From Incurvaria masculella (Eukaryota > Arthropoda > Insecta > Lepidoptera > Incurvariidae), in NCBI GenBank assembly GCA_946894095.1, contig OX335642.1, positions 28,717,021 through 28,781,020 of the forward strand: 64,000 nt of DNA, read 5' to 3'. Within the stretch, counting starts at the first letter, position 1. Each line of letters starts with the position of its first letter. The notes under the pieces are model-generated. The model was given only the letters and a program-made list of their open reading frames with translations. It was not told the origin of the DNA and ran no database searches. A program made the translations under genes and the position numbers. Positions 24,391 through 36,017 of the stretch are shown piece after piece.

Positions 24391-25680
24391 ATATTCACTG
24401 ATTACTTAGAATATTGTAGTTGATACGTAAACGCCATCTCTTGTTTGGCATTATTCTCAGTTTTGTGAATCTGTGTGTTTCGTTTTCTGATCATGTCGAA
24501 GCCAGTAAATTCTTATGTAGAGAGCGCACCGGTCACTTTAACGAAATAAAAACAAGGAATCAGCAAGGAGGAACAACAGAAGCAACAAAGTAATAACACA
24601 AATCCGGGCAACAGATAATACTTGTGTAAAAAAGAAATATTCATAACTAATAATATTAATATTGATGTTGGATAAAAAGTTGATCAGTAATCGACTCGCT
24701 TTCAAATTCGTCCACCAAACCAGCGCAGGGTGCCACCTACCTGTGTAAATGCAGCGGCGTGCTCACACGCTGTACTGCTAAATTGCCCAGATAGCCCTAG
24801 GGCACTTCAACATTTTATTTAGCGCTCATTCCACAACAACATAATCAAAGCAAAGCCCTGCGATCCACCAGCTGCGCCCAGTTATTAAGTAGGCTTTATG
24901 AAGATGTTACACTCGCGGTGGAGTGCCGCCCTTATCGATGGAGGTCCGATAAGATTGTTGTGCTTTATGAGCTCCTGGTATGGACGGTCCGAGTGAAGCG
25001 AGAGTGGAATACTCGACTTTAGTTTGTCTGTTTGTTTGATGATATTACAGGGCGAAATGTGACAAAGGAATTTTAATTATGCAGTTAGATTAGGTCATTT
25101 ATGTAGCCGTGCCTTTATAAGAAAACTGTTCTTGTTTTTCATACTCCGTCGCAATAATCACGTCATAGGAGTTGAGCATATTCGAACGTAGTCAGTATTA
25201 TATTTTTATTTGCTTCGTTGATATCCTCCACTTTCCATGTATTGATTTCTGATTTAATTTTAAAATGGATTTGATAGTGTACGTTAACATGCACGTACAT
25301 GCTAACGTACGTAGAAGTAAGTACGTTAACATGTTCTATAAACTTACTACTGAGGTCAACCATTATATATATGTCCCAGAACATTTTTAAAATGCATTGT
25401 AAACTTAAAAATTTCCTAAGAAATATGTCGGATACTTGTAAAACGGCATTTCAATTTAGATCTTTCGTGATACATTTTAGTAAATTTGTATTCTGAAATC
25501 AAGACGACATATTTGTACAACTTTAGATTTCGCGGGAATAAAGATCTCTCTTTTAGGACAATTATAAGTTTCCGTATATTTAGGACAATATCAAGGAAAA
25601 TATATAAAATATTGAATTATTATTTTTTTATGTCTCATAGTAAATGTTAGAATTGGCTTACTAATTATTGATATCATTAC
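24391..25680. other. No recognised gene; possible conserved non-coding block
   Basis: 24720-25010 has mixed composition without repeat signatures and resembles enhancer-like DNA, without direct proof. Around 25280-25330 GTACGTTAACATG appears in direct and inverted orientation (TGTACGTTAACATGC and GTACGTTAACATG), a short tandem cluster. Confidence 0.3.
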
Positions 25681-26000
25681 TTAGGGTTCCGTACCCAAAG
25701 GGTGCCAAACAGAACCAGCCTACTAAGCCTCCACCGTCTGTCCGTCCGTCCATCTGTCACAGAGCTTTATCTTATGAACAGCTACAATTTTCAAAGAGTG
25801 TGTATTAAAAATGGCAACTTTTTATCTTAAATTTGGCATCAGATTCATATCTTCCGACCAAAGAGAAATATAATTGCACTTAGTAAATTGATAAACATAT
25901 TACATTCGTATTATTTGACCAAGGACGAAGGAATGCGTACCCCTTGTTATCGTCCAGTTCACACTAAGCTTAAGCAGATAAGGACGTATTTTTTTTCCAA
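25680..26000 (+). repeat. Lepidopteran dispersed repeat (GGGTTCCGTACCC type)
   Basis: TTAGGGTTCCGTACCCAAAG, then a CCGTCTGTCCGTCCGTCC run and CTTATGAACAGCTACAATTT. I recognise this opening as a repeat very common in moth and butterfly genomes. The downstream limit is uncertain. Confidence 0.6.
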
Positions 26001-26454
26001 AAACGGTAAAAAGGACGAAAACCTTTGTTTCATTTTGGATAATAAAAACTCAATACTATAAAGGCTTATTTTTGTAACTGGACATTAATCGGCATAACCT
26101 GTATAATTTCTCGGAATAAATTTCAGATTATCGGAATAGATTTCAGCTATCTTGGGCTATTTTCGAAAAATACGTATGAAAGACTTCAACGTCCAGGTTT
26201 TCTTTTCAGACCAAACAAATGACTGCAAACATCGGTATTGAACATGTTGTTGGAAATGTTAATATAAGATGTTGGGTTTTAATAGATAAAATGTTTAATG
26301 TAAATTAGAAATACATTAATCAGCCGCTGCGAAAAGTACTCGTACGTTCTGTTCAATTGTCATTTTCCGTGTAATACAAACAAAATATAGAGACACTAAC
26401 GAAAAACACATAAATCGAGTAGTTTTTCAGTCACATTCTATTAGATATAGCTAT

Positions 26455-26496
26455 CGAATTTACTACGGGGCTGCCGAAATCATGCCGGCCTTCCAC
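26455..26496 (-). mobile_element. Scrap of LINE 3-prime end
   Basis: CGAATTTACTACGGGGCTGC and AATCATGCCGGCC match 1453-1492 of the LINE at 1365-5020 with few changes, in the same orientation. Confidence 0.6.
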
Positions 26497-26502
26497 GCCC
26501 TC

Positions 26503-26605
26503 GTTACATAACCTAACTTAACCTAACCTAAGATACCATAATCTAACATAACGTAACGTTACCAAACCTAACCTAAGGTAACCTATCCAAACGTAACCTA
26601 ACAAA
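26503..26605. repeat. Degenerate CCTAA-rich tract
   Basis: Repeated AACCTAA-like units with single-base variation. CCTAA is the complement of the insect telomere repeat TTAGG, but the units are irregular, so this may be a simple sequence rather than telomeric insertion. Confidence 0.5.
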
Positions 26606-26804
26606 ATATTACTACATGAAATACCTAATTTTAGCCATCCAAACATAAAAATCGAGAGCATTTTTAAAACGAATTTATGATTATTTCACCAATGTACGAT
26701 GCAACAGCGAGTCAGGCATTCGCCATTCGTCACGCAATTGTGAACCTGCGTCATTTGCTACGCTGCCCTTTCTCAATCTTGTTTGCAGCGGGACAGCAGG
26801 GTCT

Positions 26805-26982
26805 ATTCTTTAAATTCTAGGCTCAGGATTCACGAGTGCTTCTGTCAAGCAAAGCCGAAAAGATTCCTGACTTTATTTGATCTTCCCGTCGGGAAAGATG
26901 CTTTGATGACCGTTGCCAAAATGGTTAGCTCAACGGAAACACTTCCTGATTCCTGATCACGGAATTCCAAGAATAAACCCCC
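26805..26982. mobile_element. Foldback MITE, family X copy 4
   Basis: GGTCTATTCTTTAAATTCTA at the left and TTCCTGATTCCTGATCACGG, AATTCCAAGAATA at the right match the family X ends; the middle has CTTCCCGTCGGGAAAGA. Confidence 0.65.
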
Positions 26983-27215
26983 AACAAAACCCTTCACCAT
27001 CGACTTATTCCTAAGTGATGGCGTAGATAGTCACAGAGCAAAGAAAATCACAAATTCCAATAAACTTATGCAACCGGTTGTTAACGATATTCTTAACGCA
27101 TGTGGTTACCTGACAAAATATTTCAATATATGCGTGAAGTTTGTTTGCGGGTTTATATTCACTGAGTTAATCCAATCCTCAGATTAATCAGATTGTGATG
27201 AGACGTATGCTGAGG

Positions 27216-27382
27216 CTGAGATAAATAGTCGAAACAGAAACTAAGACTAACGAAAAGTAGTACTTTGTGACGTCACTTTGACACATTTTGTATGGACGAA
27301 ATGGCAAAGTAATGCAAAGTGACGTCACAAAGTACTACTTTTGGTTAGTCTTAGTTTCTGTTACGACTATTATTTATCTCAG
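27216..27382. mobile_element. Foldback element with 65-68 bp arms
   Basis: Arms 27216-27280 and 27315-27382 are inverted copies; both contain AACAGAAACTAAGACTAAC and AGTAGTACTTTGTGACGTCA. They differ by a 3-nt gap and about two substitutions. The loop is 34 nt. No coding capacity. Confidence 0.85.
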
Positions 27383-27452
27383 CAGCCTGAGACTCAAAGT
27401 GGTTTCTGAAGTCTTTCGACTGTCAGTTTTGACATATAATGTATATAAATTA

Positions 27453-27490
27453 CTAGCAGCCCGTCCCGGCTTTGCACGGGCATAATATCA
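27453..27490 (-). mobile_element. Helitron 3-prime terminus
   Basis: On the - strand, CCCGTGCAAAGCCGGGACGG leads to GCTGCTAG, followed by T outside. A GC-rich hairpin (CCCGT/ACGGG) shortly before CTAG, with insertion before T, is the Helitron end signature. The body must extend to the right; its 5-prime end was not located. Confidence 0.6.
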
Positions 27491-28960
27491 TTTTAAAAAA
27501 TATTATTTTGACACAATGATACAAAAATAAACCTCCTACATTGTTCTTACATTGAAATCCTATATTGTGGAGTTCCTACATTGAAATACAAAAGTAAAGT
27601 ACTACAAAGTTGTCAGTCGGAAGACTTGAGAATCATCTCACAACCCAATACTGTCTTTCAATCTCAGCATTAGCGTTGTTTGATTACCAGAAGTTCAAAC
27701 ATATTAATTCGCAATTGGAAATTTTCTCTCAATGTTGTGGTGACTACGGTCCTCCGGAGAGTTCCCGTTTTTTTAAAACAGCCACATCTCCTTCAAAGTC
27801 TGAGCTTATGTCTAAACTTGTATTAACTGCGTTGGTCTTTGGTGTTTTATCTTCCGAATGCCGCTGTAAAATCCCGTGGAATGCATTAGGTACTTATTTC
27901 TAACACGAGCCATAAATGCTACGCCCGTATCCCACAGTCCCTTCACATCTATAAAAGCTCCGTGGTTTCAAGGCTCCTAAGCGAACGGTAGCGGGACACC
28001 AGAACCGTTCACCGTTGGGGCTTTTTGCCTGGCACTACATCAATCATGGCGGCTGACACATCCAATATGTGTTTTTGCCGCCGGCCCCGCCGGTATTGGC
28101 TGACGCGCCAGCGGTGGCGAATTGCAATGACAAAATACTGAAATAACTGCCTTCTTCCCGGTTGCTGACGGGCGGTAGGTCGACATTTCCATAGTCGATT
28201 ATTACTTGTCGATTTAGTCGACATCTGCGGAAGCGATCTATAAGTAAAGTATTTGATTTTATTTGAAGAGGTTGATGACAATAAAAGCAAAAAGAAATAT
28301 GGACAATTGATGGATCCGACAAACATTTTTTTTTGTCCAATATTCGTGTTGACCCCAAAACTGTAAATAAAATCGAAAATTCAATATATATTTAATACTT
28401 AATATTTACGGATATAAAGTTTGAAAGCTTACTTTTTCGCGGCGCGACCTCGAGGTATATCTGTATTCAGTACATCCGTAACTATTGCTGTTTTTTTTTA
28501 GTTTCAAATAAATATTAATCACCTTAAAAGATACGCTGTTATAGCTACAAACTGCTTAGGCGTATGATGTAAGTCTATTTATGTCTATAATTGATAATAA
28601 TTATAACATTTCATTGTTATTCTTCACTATATAATTAACCAAATAAGTAATTTTTAAATAAATAATAAAAAAAACATTATAAAAATAGGTTAATAGATAC
28701 AAAACCATGCATCCTACAAACATATGTAAAACTCATGTATAAATACAAACTTCATATTTTGCCGATGGGAACCTACGATCAATTTAAAAAACACTATAAA
28801 ACAAAACAGTTTAATTTTTATTTGGCTTTTCTAATAATTAAATTCTTTCATTATACTCAGCTAAATTTTCTTTTTTTTCGAAATCCAATCAAGCTCGATA
28901 CGAAATCAAAAATCACCTTGATAATTTTATGTATTTAATGGATACGACATTACCGTTATC
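27491..28960. other. Probable Helitron body and unassigned DNA
   Basis: A 97-codon + frame (27610-27903) is unrecognised. 28015-28160 is GC-rich without a recognisable product. Nothing else identified. Confidence 0.3.
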
Positions 28961-28966
28961 TCATTC

Positions 28967-29104
28967 ATTTGAGTTTCAGCGACATCTACATTTTTAAGCA
29001 TTGTAGGTCCTGCTTCCGACGAATGTCACGACCAATACTTTTTCAGATTATTTTAAAAATCTGATTACAATGCTTAAAAATGTAGATGTCGCTGAAACTC
29101 AAAT
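28967..29104. mobile_element. Foldback MITE, family Z
   Basis: Perfect or near-perfect 39-bp arms at 28967-29005 and 29066-29104 (TTTGAGTTTCAGCGACATCT, then ACATTTTTAAGCATTGTA). The loop contains TCCTGCTTCCGACGAATGTC. A relic of the same family is at 32335-32460. Confidence 0.85.
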
Positions 29105-29464
29105 GAAAAAAATCACCTTATTTCACCGGCGACTTAACTATTGTACTTTCGTATCAGTTGTTGTTCTGATGTAATGTGTGTCAACTTTCAATCGAGGGAA
29201 ATTGACCCTTTGTAAGATTTGTCGACCTTACGGCCCTGTCCCGTACCGGTGGGCAGGATTGGCGTCTCTGATTGCCGTATTCTATTATGAAATAGCTTTC
29301 TGCTATGAAAGTGGCAGAGTCGTTGATTATTTGCGATGGTCGTTCGTCTGTCATTTGATGCGGCCTTTCTGTCATGCGTTCCTTAGGCCCGATTTGAGCA
29401 CGCGAGGAAAATTTTAATAGCCTTGGAAAATATAGATTTCCCTACGTTTTTTTATAGGACTTGA

Positions 29465-29770
29465 CAGAGATAGCTAAACCACACCTATAGTTATGACATA
29501 AGCCTTACAACACTACATAGGTGCCATGCCAGGACCTACCTTGTATTGCTCTTTTAACTTGAACTGGCTACTTCGACCATCATCATGAATTATTTATTCC
29601 CAATATCTTTATCTACGGATTAAGGCTAAAATCTAATAAGTATGGAACTACAGTTTTAGGTGGAATCCGAACCACGGCCAACCTGAACGGTCGACAACGG
29701 CACCTAACTCAACTGCGTCCAGAGTTTTTTCACCTCGATTATCGAGTTGGGCGCCACTGAGCTTTATTTT
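29465..29770 (-). mobile_element. Diverged SINE
   Basis: Reading leftwards on the - strand: GTGGTTCGGATTCCACCT near 29670, GGCATGGCACC near 29525. The head near 29755 reads TCAGTGGCGCCCAACTCGAT. The body is rearranged. Confidence 0.55.
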
Positions 29771-29834
29771 TCTTTAAAATAATATTTTCAAAAAAAGAAC
29801 AGTCGATGAATGGCTTATATCACACCTGCTTTCT

Positions 29835-30275
29835 TGATATTAGCCCAACTCACCGCATTCCCGAAGGAGTGCCATGCCAGGATTTTCACTGTATGGTATT
29901 AGCCGTCCATGTCCGGGTCCATAAAATATAATAATGTCTAGGTATAATTAGTTTCTAATTCCATGGAATTCAAAAATAGGTAGATGCTGATTAACTGGCA
30001 ATCTAAAAAGAAATAAACCACTTTAACCATAGTTTCATCTAATGCAGTGGGATCAACCGGACAGGCTAAATTAACCACCTAGTAGGGGAAGGAGACCTAC
30101 AGTTTAACGTGGGTTCCGAACCATGGAACAGCTTGCATTCGTAACGAAATGCTCTCATCCAACTCAGAAAGAGAAAGAAAGTGGTAGATGACCGAGGCGA
30201 GGCTTTGAAGTCAGAACTCTCGCATGAAAGGCAAGACCTCTAGCCCCTAGACCACGAGCTGTACAAGATCACGAG
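29835..30275 (-). mobile_element. tRNA-headed SINE with rearranged tail
   Basis: On the - strand the head near 30260 reads CGTGGTCTAGGGGCTAGAGG; next come TCATCTACCACTTTC and GGTTCGGAACCC, then the body. At 29840-29935 a reversed tail (AGCCGTCCATGTCCGGGTCC on +) abuts a normal - tail, pointing to an inversion or second insertion. Confidence 0.6.
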
Positions 30276-30736
30276 CTGTATGGTTATGTCATCCTTTTTA
30301 CAATAGCTTTGTAAAAATAACCATTAATAATATTCGAATTTTATCAAATTTGCCAACTCACATTATAATGGCATACGATGAGCTTTCTCTTATTAAAAGA
30401 ACATTATGTAATGCATCGGTCGACATTTTATTTGCAATTTGTAAAATCTTGCAACCATCATCATTGTAGATGTTTATCATAACATGCATTATCCAAACTA
30501 ATTTAAGGGTTTTCGTGTTCTTCGATTACGTGCAACGTACCTATGCACTTTACAAAGAACATCTCTTATCTGGTCGCAAGAAGATCGACCGGGCACGCCC
30601 ACCTCTTGGGCACTTCCGCTACATAAATTTGGTTCGTCATTCTCTCGTCACTTGTTGCCTCCGTATGTCGAAACCATCTCGACGAACTGTGACCATTTGT
30701 ATGTTTGATTCTTGTTACGTTATTATTATTTCTTTT

Positions 30737-31110
30737 ATGTGACTGGACATGGATGGCTAATACCACAGATCTGTCATGGTATTAGCCCAACACACCACAT
30801 GGGAACTAGGTGCCATGCCAGGACCTTCCTTAAATTGCACGGCTACATTGAACTGGATGGAAAACACGGACAATTTTCATTGCCGCTTCGACCATCGTTC
30901 ATCCAATGCGATGGTACCAACCCGGGCGGGATAAACCCTACCACCTAGTAAGTAAGGAAGGGGACCTACAGCTTAACGTGGAATCCGAACCACGGCCAGC
31001 CTCTCTCAACGGTCGAATGGTCACCCATCCAAGACCAGACCGGACCCAGCGTTGCTTAACTTCGGAGAGCGATCGCCGAAGTGTCGCGCCACTGGGCCAC
31101 TGAGGCTGAC
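30737..31110 (-). mobile_element. 5S-headed SINE, copy 1
   Basis: On the - strand the head starts near 31105 with CAGTGGCCCAGTGGCGCGAC and continues into a 5S rRNA-like block at 31019-31075: CTCCGAAGTTAAGCAACGCT, then CTTGGATGGGTGACC. The body contains TGGTTCGGATTCCACG, GTTGGTACCATCGCATTGGA, CCAGTTCAATGTAGCCGTGC and TGGCACCTAGTTCCCATGTG, and ends in a T/A-rich tail near 30737. It is nearly identical to copies at 32558 and 59383. Confidence 0.85.
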
Positions 31111-31155
31111 AAGCCTCGTATATATTATATAATATAATATTATACATTATATATA

Positions 31156-31400
31156 CTAGCTGAGTTACCCGACTCCGCCCGGGTAAATAACGTTTTGGAG
31201 TTCCCGATAGAAACTTTCGTACCCCTATTTCACCCCCTTCGATTTCATTTCCAAAGTTCAGACTTTCTCTTTCAATCTCTTTACTTACTGAAATTCATCA
31301 AAATGGATTTAGCGGTCTAGGCGTGAAAACGCAACAGAGTTACTTTCACATTTTCACAGAGCTGTACCCGCGGCTCCGCTCGCGTTAAAATCCGATATCA
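31156..31400 (-). mobile_element. Helitron 3-prime terminus and adjoining body
   Basis: On the - strand, hairpin ACCCGGGCGGAGTCGGGT (31167-31184) lies 7 nt before CTAG (31156-31159), followed by T. It closely matches the end at 41500-41528. A second diverged GC-rich piece (GCGAGCGGAGCCGCGGGT) lies at about 31367-31385. Confidence 0.65.
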
Positions 31401-31862
31401 TACAGTCTACTCAACGCTCAAGTTAAGGAGATAATTAGGGCCGCCACCTAGACACCTCAGCAACGCGTCAAATCGGTGGTCAAAAAAGTCCTCATTTTCT
31501 AACATATCGTAATAATATTAAGTAAAAACTTCTTCGCTTGCTTGATTCTATTATTGCCGTTTCATTGTGAAAAGTGGCCAAACATTGTGAAGGACCAACA
31601 TACAGACAAACACTTCCGAAAAATAGTTTTTCATCATCAGTTTCGTCCAGTTGAAAAATATTTTTTTTATTCCAAAATTACAGACACGCCACCCCTCTAG
31701 TGTTTTGTAATTAGTGGAGATGGAGATATTAGTATGGATTACGCTCCCATCGAGCCCACCCATACAGCGTGCGCTGCCGCTTTATTTGAGTCCCCATCGC
31801 CACTCCCGGCCGTCCCCGCGACCGAGCGTCCAGCACGTCACAGCGCCGCCCTCTCGTTGCAG
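31401..31862. other. Intronic stretch before Poxn RED exon
   Basis: 31735-31860 becomes GC-rich and ends in a polypyrimidine run and CAG at 31860-31862, the acceptor of the next exon. The ATG at 31734 opens a frame into the exon, but codons before 31863 do not resemble a paired domain, so I treat them as intron. Confidence 0.5.
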
Positions 31863-32073
31863 CAAGTGGCGACGCCGACCGTCGTGAAGAAGATCCTGCG
31901 GCTCAAGCAGGAGAACCCGGGCATGTTCGCGTGGGAGATCCGCGAGCGGCTGCTGAGCGCGCGCGTCTGCGAGCCGCACTCCATCCCCTCCGTCTCCTCC
32001 GTGAACCGCATCTTGCGCAACAGCGGCGCGTGGAGCGACGCCGAGCTCGCCGCGCCGCAGGGACATCCGCGCG
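31863..32073 (+). CDS. Poxn: Pox neuro, paired domain C-terminal (RED) exon
   Basis: Pox neuro is a nuclear DNA-binding transcription factor that specifies external chemosensory organ and neuronal identity in insects. The exon begins [20 protein letters not shown] and continues [35 protein letters not shown]: the RED half of a paired domain, with recognition-helix residues [21 protein letters not shown] and RNSG-W-(S/T)D mark Pox neuro rather than Pax6, Pox meso or the gooseberry group. The acceptor AG is at 31861-31862 (phase 0) and the donor GT at 32074-32075, leaving one base of a split codon; joined to 35314 it makes GAT. The frame is open. The exon is much richer in G and C than its introns. 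Confidence 0.93.
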
Positions 32074-32334
32074 GTGAGCATCCTCATAATAATAATAATA
32101 TTCTTTATTGCAATCCATACAAAAGTACAATGGAATGGCGGATTTATTGCCTCAGGCAATTTCTAACAATCAACCCTCATCATAGGGAAAGGAGAATGCC
32201 CATTGCCCCATACATTTTGGGCCCCTCAAAATGTCAGTGTCTATCTTCCAAACCAGTGTTATAATTTAGAAAATAATATAACTTTTCGAGTTATGAATTT
32301 TAAAGACCAAATTCATTGCTTTGTTAATTCAGAC

Positions 32335-32460
32335 CTGCCGCGGGTCCTGCTTCCGATGAATGTCACGATCAATACTTTTTCAGATTATTTTCAAAATTTG
32401 ATTACATAATGCTTCAAATGTACATGTCGCTGAAACTCAAATTAATGAGATAACGGTAAT
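32335..32460. mobile_element. Relic of foldback MITE family Z
   Basis: TCCTGCTTCCGATGAATGTC, CAGATTATTTTCAAAAT and TGTCGCTGAAACTCAAAT follow the loop and right arm of the element at 28967-29104; the left arm is missing. Confidence 0.7.
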
Positions 32461-32557
32461 GTCATATCAATTAAATTCATAAAATTATCAAATTCATTGC
32501 CATTTGAAAGTTATTGACAAAATGCGGTTTTGAGATTTTTTTTTTTTATTATTTTTT

Positions 32558-32934
32558 TATGTGACTGGACATGGATGGCTAATACCACAAGTTCTGTCAT
32601 GGTATTAGCCCAACACACCACATGGGAACTAGGTGCCATGCCAGGACCTTCCTTATATTGCACGGCTACATTGAACTGGATGGAAAACACGGACAATTTT
32701 CATTGCCGCTTCGACCATCGTACATCCAATGCGATGGTACCAACCCGGGCGGGATAAACCCTACCACCTAGTAAGTAAGGAAGGGGACCTACAGCTTAAC
32801 GTGGAATCCGAACCACGGCCAGCCTCTCTCAACGGTCGAATAGTCACCCATCCAAGACCAGACCGGACCCAGCGTTGCTTAACTTCGGAGAGCGATCGCC
32901 GAAGTGTTGCGCCACTGGGCCACTGAGGCTGGAT
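32558..32934 (-). mobile_element. 5S-headed SINE, copy 2, in Poxn intron
   Basis: Nearly identical to the copy at 30737-31110 over its whole length, including the 5S-like head (about 32843-32900) and the TATGTGACTGGACATGGATG end next to an A/T tail. The few differences are single bases. Confidence 0.85.
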
Positions 32935-33395
32935 AATGAATGTTTTAGAGACGCCAGAGAGCTCAGCGTAGAGCATAATGCAAATGCAATAAAAATGGAC
33001 AGGGTTTATGTCTCTTTGACATTTCATAAGCAACAATCCTTACATTGGTCCTAGGGATAATAATTTGACATACCTATTTACGCTTTTTTTCTCCCTTGCC
33101 GGACGGAATGGCATGGAGCAGGCTACACGAACACGTCATGTGACAACGGAAGTACTATGCGATGTTCTGTCCTTGTCTTATTCATATTGTTGGTAGTAAA
33201 AGAAGTAACTATGAATAATTCCTTTTAATTTTTTAATAAGTAACCGGCCCTGAAAAATTGGGATTCAGATAGTTTAAAATTTGTTAAAATAATAAATATT
33301 GATTATCGCATATGTTACCTTTGAGATTACCGCGGTCGTTAGACATGTTTTAAAAATGTTACGTCGTCTGCTGCGTACGAACACGGCGAATGCCT

Positions 33396-33622
33396 CCTTG
33401 CGTAATCCACCTCCAAAGTTATTGTATAAAACGCGCGAAAAATTGGAACTTTGGGACCTTATAACTTAGAAACCAAACTCACTTTTACAATGCTAAGGTC
33501 ATCAGACATGCAGTTCGATCAAATAAAGCTATTTTGAGCAAAATTTGGGATCTCTGACAAGAAATATGGGCGTGATCTTCTTTCCCCGTTTGTATGGGGA
33601 GTTGAGCGGGATGGCCCACCTC
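33396..33622. mobile_element. Right half of a TTAA element, truncated
   Basis: TTGCGTAATCCACCTCCAAA through TTATAACTTAGAAACCAAAC to GGCCCACCT matches the right part of the 542-bp element at 56756-57297. The terminal TTAA has become CAGT, and the left part is missing. Confidence 0.75.
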
Positions 33623-34349
33623 AGTTAGGATCATTACTAACGCATCCATTACACGCTCATGGAAGCGTCAGGTAATTCCATCAGTCTTGAATTGTGTTTG
33701 ATTGTGGTTTAAGTTTTGACATAAGGTAATTTCATAAGGTATTGTCAATACTTATTCTATCAGAATAGTCTGGAACTCCTTAAGGGCTTTTTAACTGGAC
33801 TTTTCTTTTTATATGTTGTCATTGCACGAATGTTTTTTTGTTAAAAACGTACGACTATAAATGCTTCTTTATACTTGCGCTGCAGGTGTAACAAATCAAC
33901 CAGCAATCTACAGTAAACATGAATAAACTGCTTTCTGTAGGTTTTACCTACATGCACCAAATTGGGTCAATTACATGTCATTAACTTAATCGTCAGTTTC
34001 CATAATACTGTTACTATTTGTATGATGATTAAGCCGCGATCGCCTCGTAGTTTGACGTTATTTAATTATTTGTTTGTTTAATTAAATTATATGTAATTAA
34101 TTGTGGAGCACCTACATGTCTTGTGACACCTGTCGGACGATTTTGTCGTTGGCATTCCTGGTAATGTTTCCGTCCACAGGTGCTGTTTCATTCCGGCAGC
34201 GGAGAGCTTTTACTTTATTTTATTTGTTAAAAAAAATCTGGATAATATGTTGCTTCGAAATTCCCGGCTACAATTCAATCGGTTACCCAAATTAATTTCT
34301 AAAAACGGTCTTAGATGTATAATGAAATGAAATTGTATAATTCGAGTTT

Positions 34350-34535
34350 ACTTTTTTATGTAATTGGACATGGATGGCTTATAAGCACGGCTTCATTGAA
34401 TCGCATGGAAAACACGGACAATTTGTATTGCAGCTTTGATCATCGTTCATTCAATGCGATGGTACCAACCCAAATGAGATTAACCAGTAAGGAAGGGCAT
34501 CTACAATTTCACGTGGAATCTAAATCATGTACGAT
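34350..34535 (-). mobile_element. SINE body fragment
   Basis: TATGTAATTGGACATGGATG, ATGGAAAACACGGACAATTT, CATTCAATGCGATGGTACCA and TTTCACGTGGAATC keep the SINE order with deletions; the head is absent. Confidence 0.75.
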
Positions 34536-34890
34536 ACATTCCTTAGCCGCCTCATTCGTATTCCCGGAATAAATTACAGTGGGACCAACCAACATGACAC
34601 AAATTAAACAGTTAAATATGTATGCGTCTAATCTCAAATATTGAAACTAAGGGCCTTTTTCACTTACTGCTGATTAGGTTAATCGCCACATATTAAGGGC
34701 CTTTGTTAGCAGCTTGAATTAATACCAGTACAAGATAATCAGCACTTTAGTAATACAGGCCCTTTAAGCGTCGATTAAAATAAATCAGCACTTGGTGAAG
34801 TATGATGATGGAATATGATTATCGAATCAAAAGCTTACAAAATATTACACACTCATTGCTTTTAATATCAACCAACCTGGGATCCTTCTA

Positions 34891-35012
34891 ACATGGTGTA
34901 AAAAGCACGGCATGGTTTTCGCAGCTCCTGTGGAAGTCCGAAAGCCCATGGGCGCCTTTTTTGTTAGGTTCTGGAGTGCGCCATATGCCGCGTCTAACAT
35001 AAAAAAAGCCAT
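34891..35012 (+). mobile_element. LINE 3-prime end fragment
   Basis: GCATGGTTTTCGCAGC, CCCATGGGCG and CGCCATATGCCGCG, then an A-run, match the reverse complement of 1384-1495 of the first LINE. It is therefore an inverted-orientation 3-prime truncated copy in the Poxn intron. Confidence 0.75.
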
Positions 35013-35313
35013 TCCCCAAAAATCTCTCTAATTGTTTAAAATGTATTCAAGCAGGTGCACTGTAATGTTTTACTTTGTATTCAAGTAGGTGTTGAAATTA
35101 AAATACTGAACCTAGTTTCCTTCGTAGGTGGTCCTCCGCACATTTCTCTTTAATCGTTTATTCATAATCAAAACATTTAATGTTAATTAATCACTACTTA
35201 GATTCAAATCATGTCTAAATCGCGATACGAACTCATTTAAAATATTAGTCCAATTAAAATAACTTACGATGAAAGCGTCAACAAATGATAACAAGATTTA
35301 TATTTTGTTCCAG

Positions 35314-36017
35314 ATTCATACTCTCAGTCAGAGTTACCGGCCAACACGGCTGAATACCCCCTCTCTCTGAAGACCCCACTGCCGACATCGCAGGGCCACC
35401 CTTACTTCCCCCATTCAGCAGTGCGTCTCCCGACGTCACAGCAGGAGCCGACACCCCCCAGCTACTACGACAGACGACTCGCCACATCCTGGCTCCTGGC
35501 CAATCAAGTACAAAGCGCACAGGGACTCCTGAAGCCCTACCCCGTCAACCCCTGGCACAGAATAATGATGCCCTGCCATCTGCCGGACTCCAAGAACGCC
35601 TTCGTTCCGTACGCCAACGCTCTGAACATACACACGGATATTTTCAACAAACTGCACTCGCTGAGCGTTCATTCCGAGAGCGATCTCAAATCCGAGTATC
35701 GCTCGGAGTTTATCTCGATCGACGCGAGCGACGACAGCACAGACAAAAGGTCGGACGAAGAGGACGAAGTTAAAACGCCTAAGTCTACGGAGAAAAAGAA
35801 AAATCCGTACTCGATAGAGGAGCTCCTAAAGAAACCTGATAAAATTACAAACCCTACGGGAATACCACCCGTGTTTCTGCGGCAACCGAGCGGTAGTATG
35901 GTGGACTCGGTCGAGATATCGCCGAGCAATCGCAGTTCGCCCGATAGCTTCTGCTCGGTTCGGAGTAGCTCCTCAAACGAGCAATTCTCGAATAATGCCA
36001 GAACTGTAGAAAATTAG
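35314..36017 (+). CDS. Poxn: Pox neuro, terminal coding exon
   Basis: The acceptor TTGTTCCAG ends at 35313. With the single base carried from 32073 the first codon is GAT, and the frame DSYSQSELPANTAEYPLSLK runs 234 codons to TAG at 36015-36017. The exon supplies the region after the DNA-binding domain: a proline- and serine-rich stretch, an acidic segment (SIDASDDSTDKRSDEEDEVK), then KKNPYSIEELLKKPDK. I recall the NPYSIEELLKKP motif from Drosophila Pox neuro, which supports the assignment independently of the RED exon. A Ser-rich end follows (SSPDSFCSVRSSSSNEQFSN). No homeodomain is present, as expected for Pox neuro. Other small exons between 32073 and 35314 cannot be excluded. Confidence 0.92.

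Noticed and set aside
26503..26605. Interstitial telomere (CCTAA)n
   Set aside because: Units are too irregular to claim telomeric origin; kept only as a degenerate CCTAA-rich tract.
27610..27903. Frame ending with a short hydrophobic stretch (MSKLVLTALVFGVLSS), like a signal peptide
   Set aside because: The following sequence is only about 15 residues, and the frame lies in probable Helitron body.
31019..31075. Possible 5S rRNA gene
   Set aside because: Only the internal region matches; the 5S ends are absent and it is embedded in a SINE.
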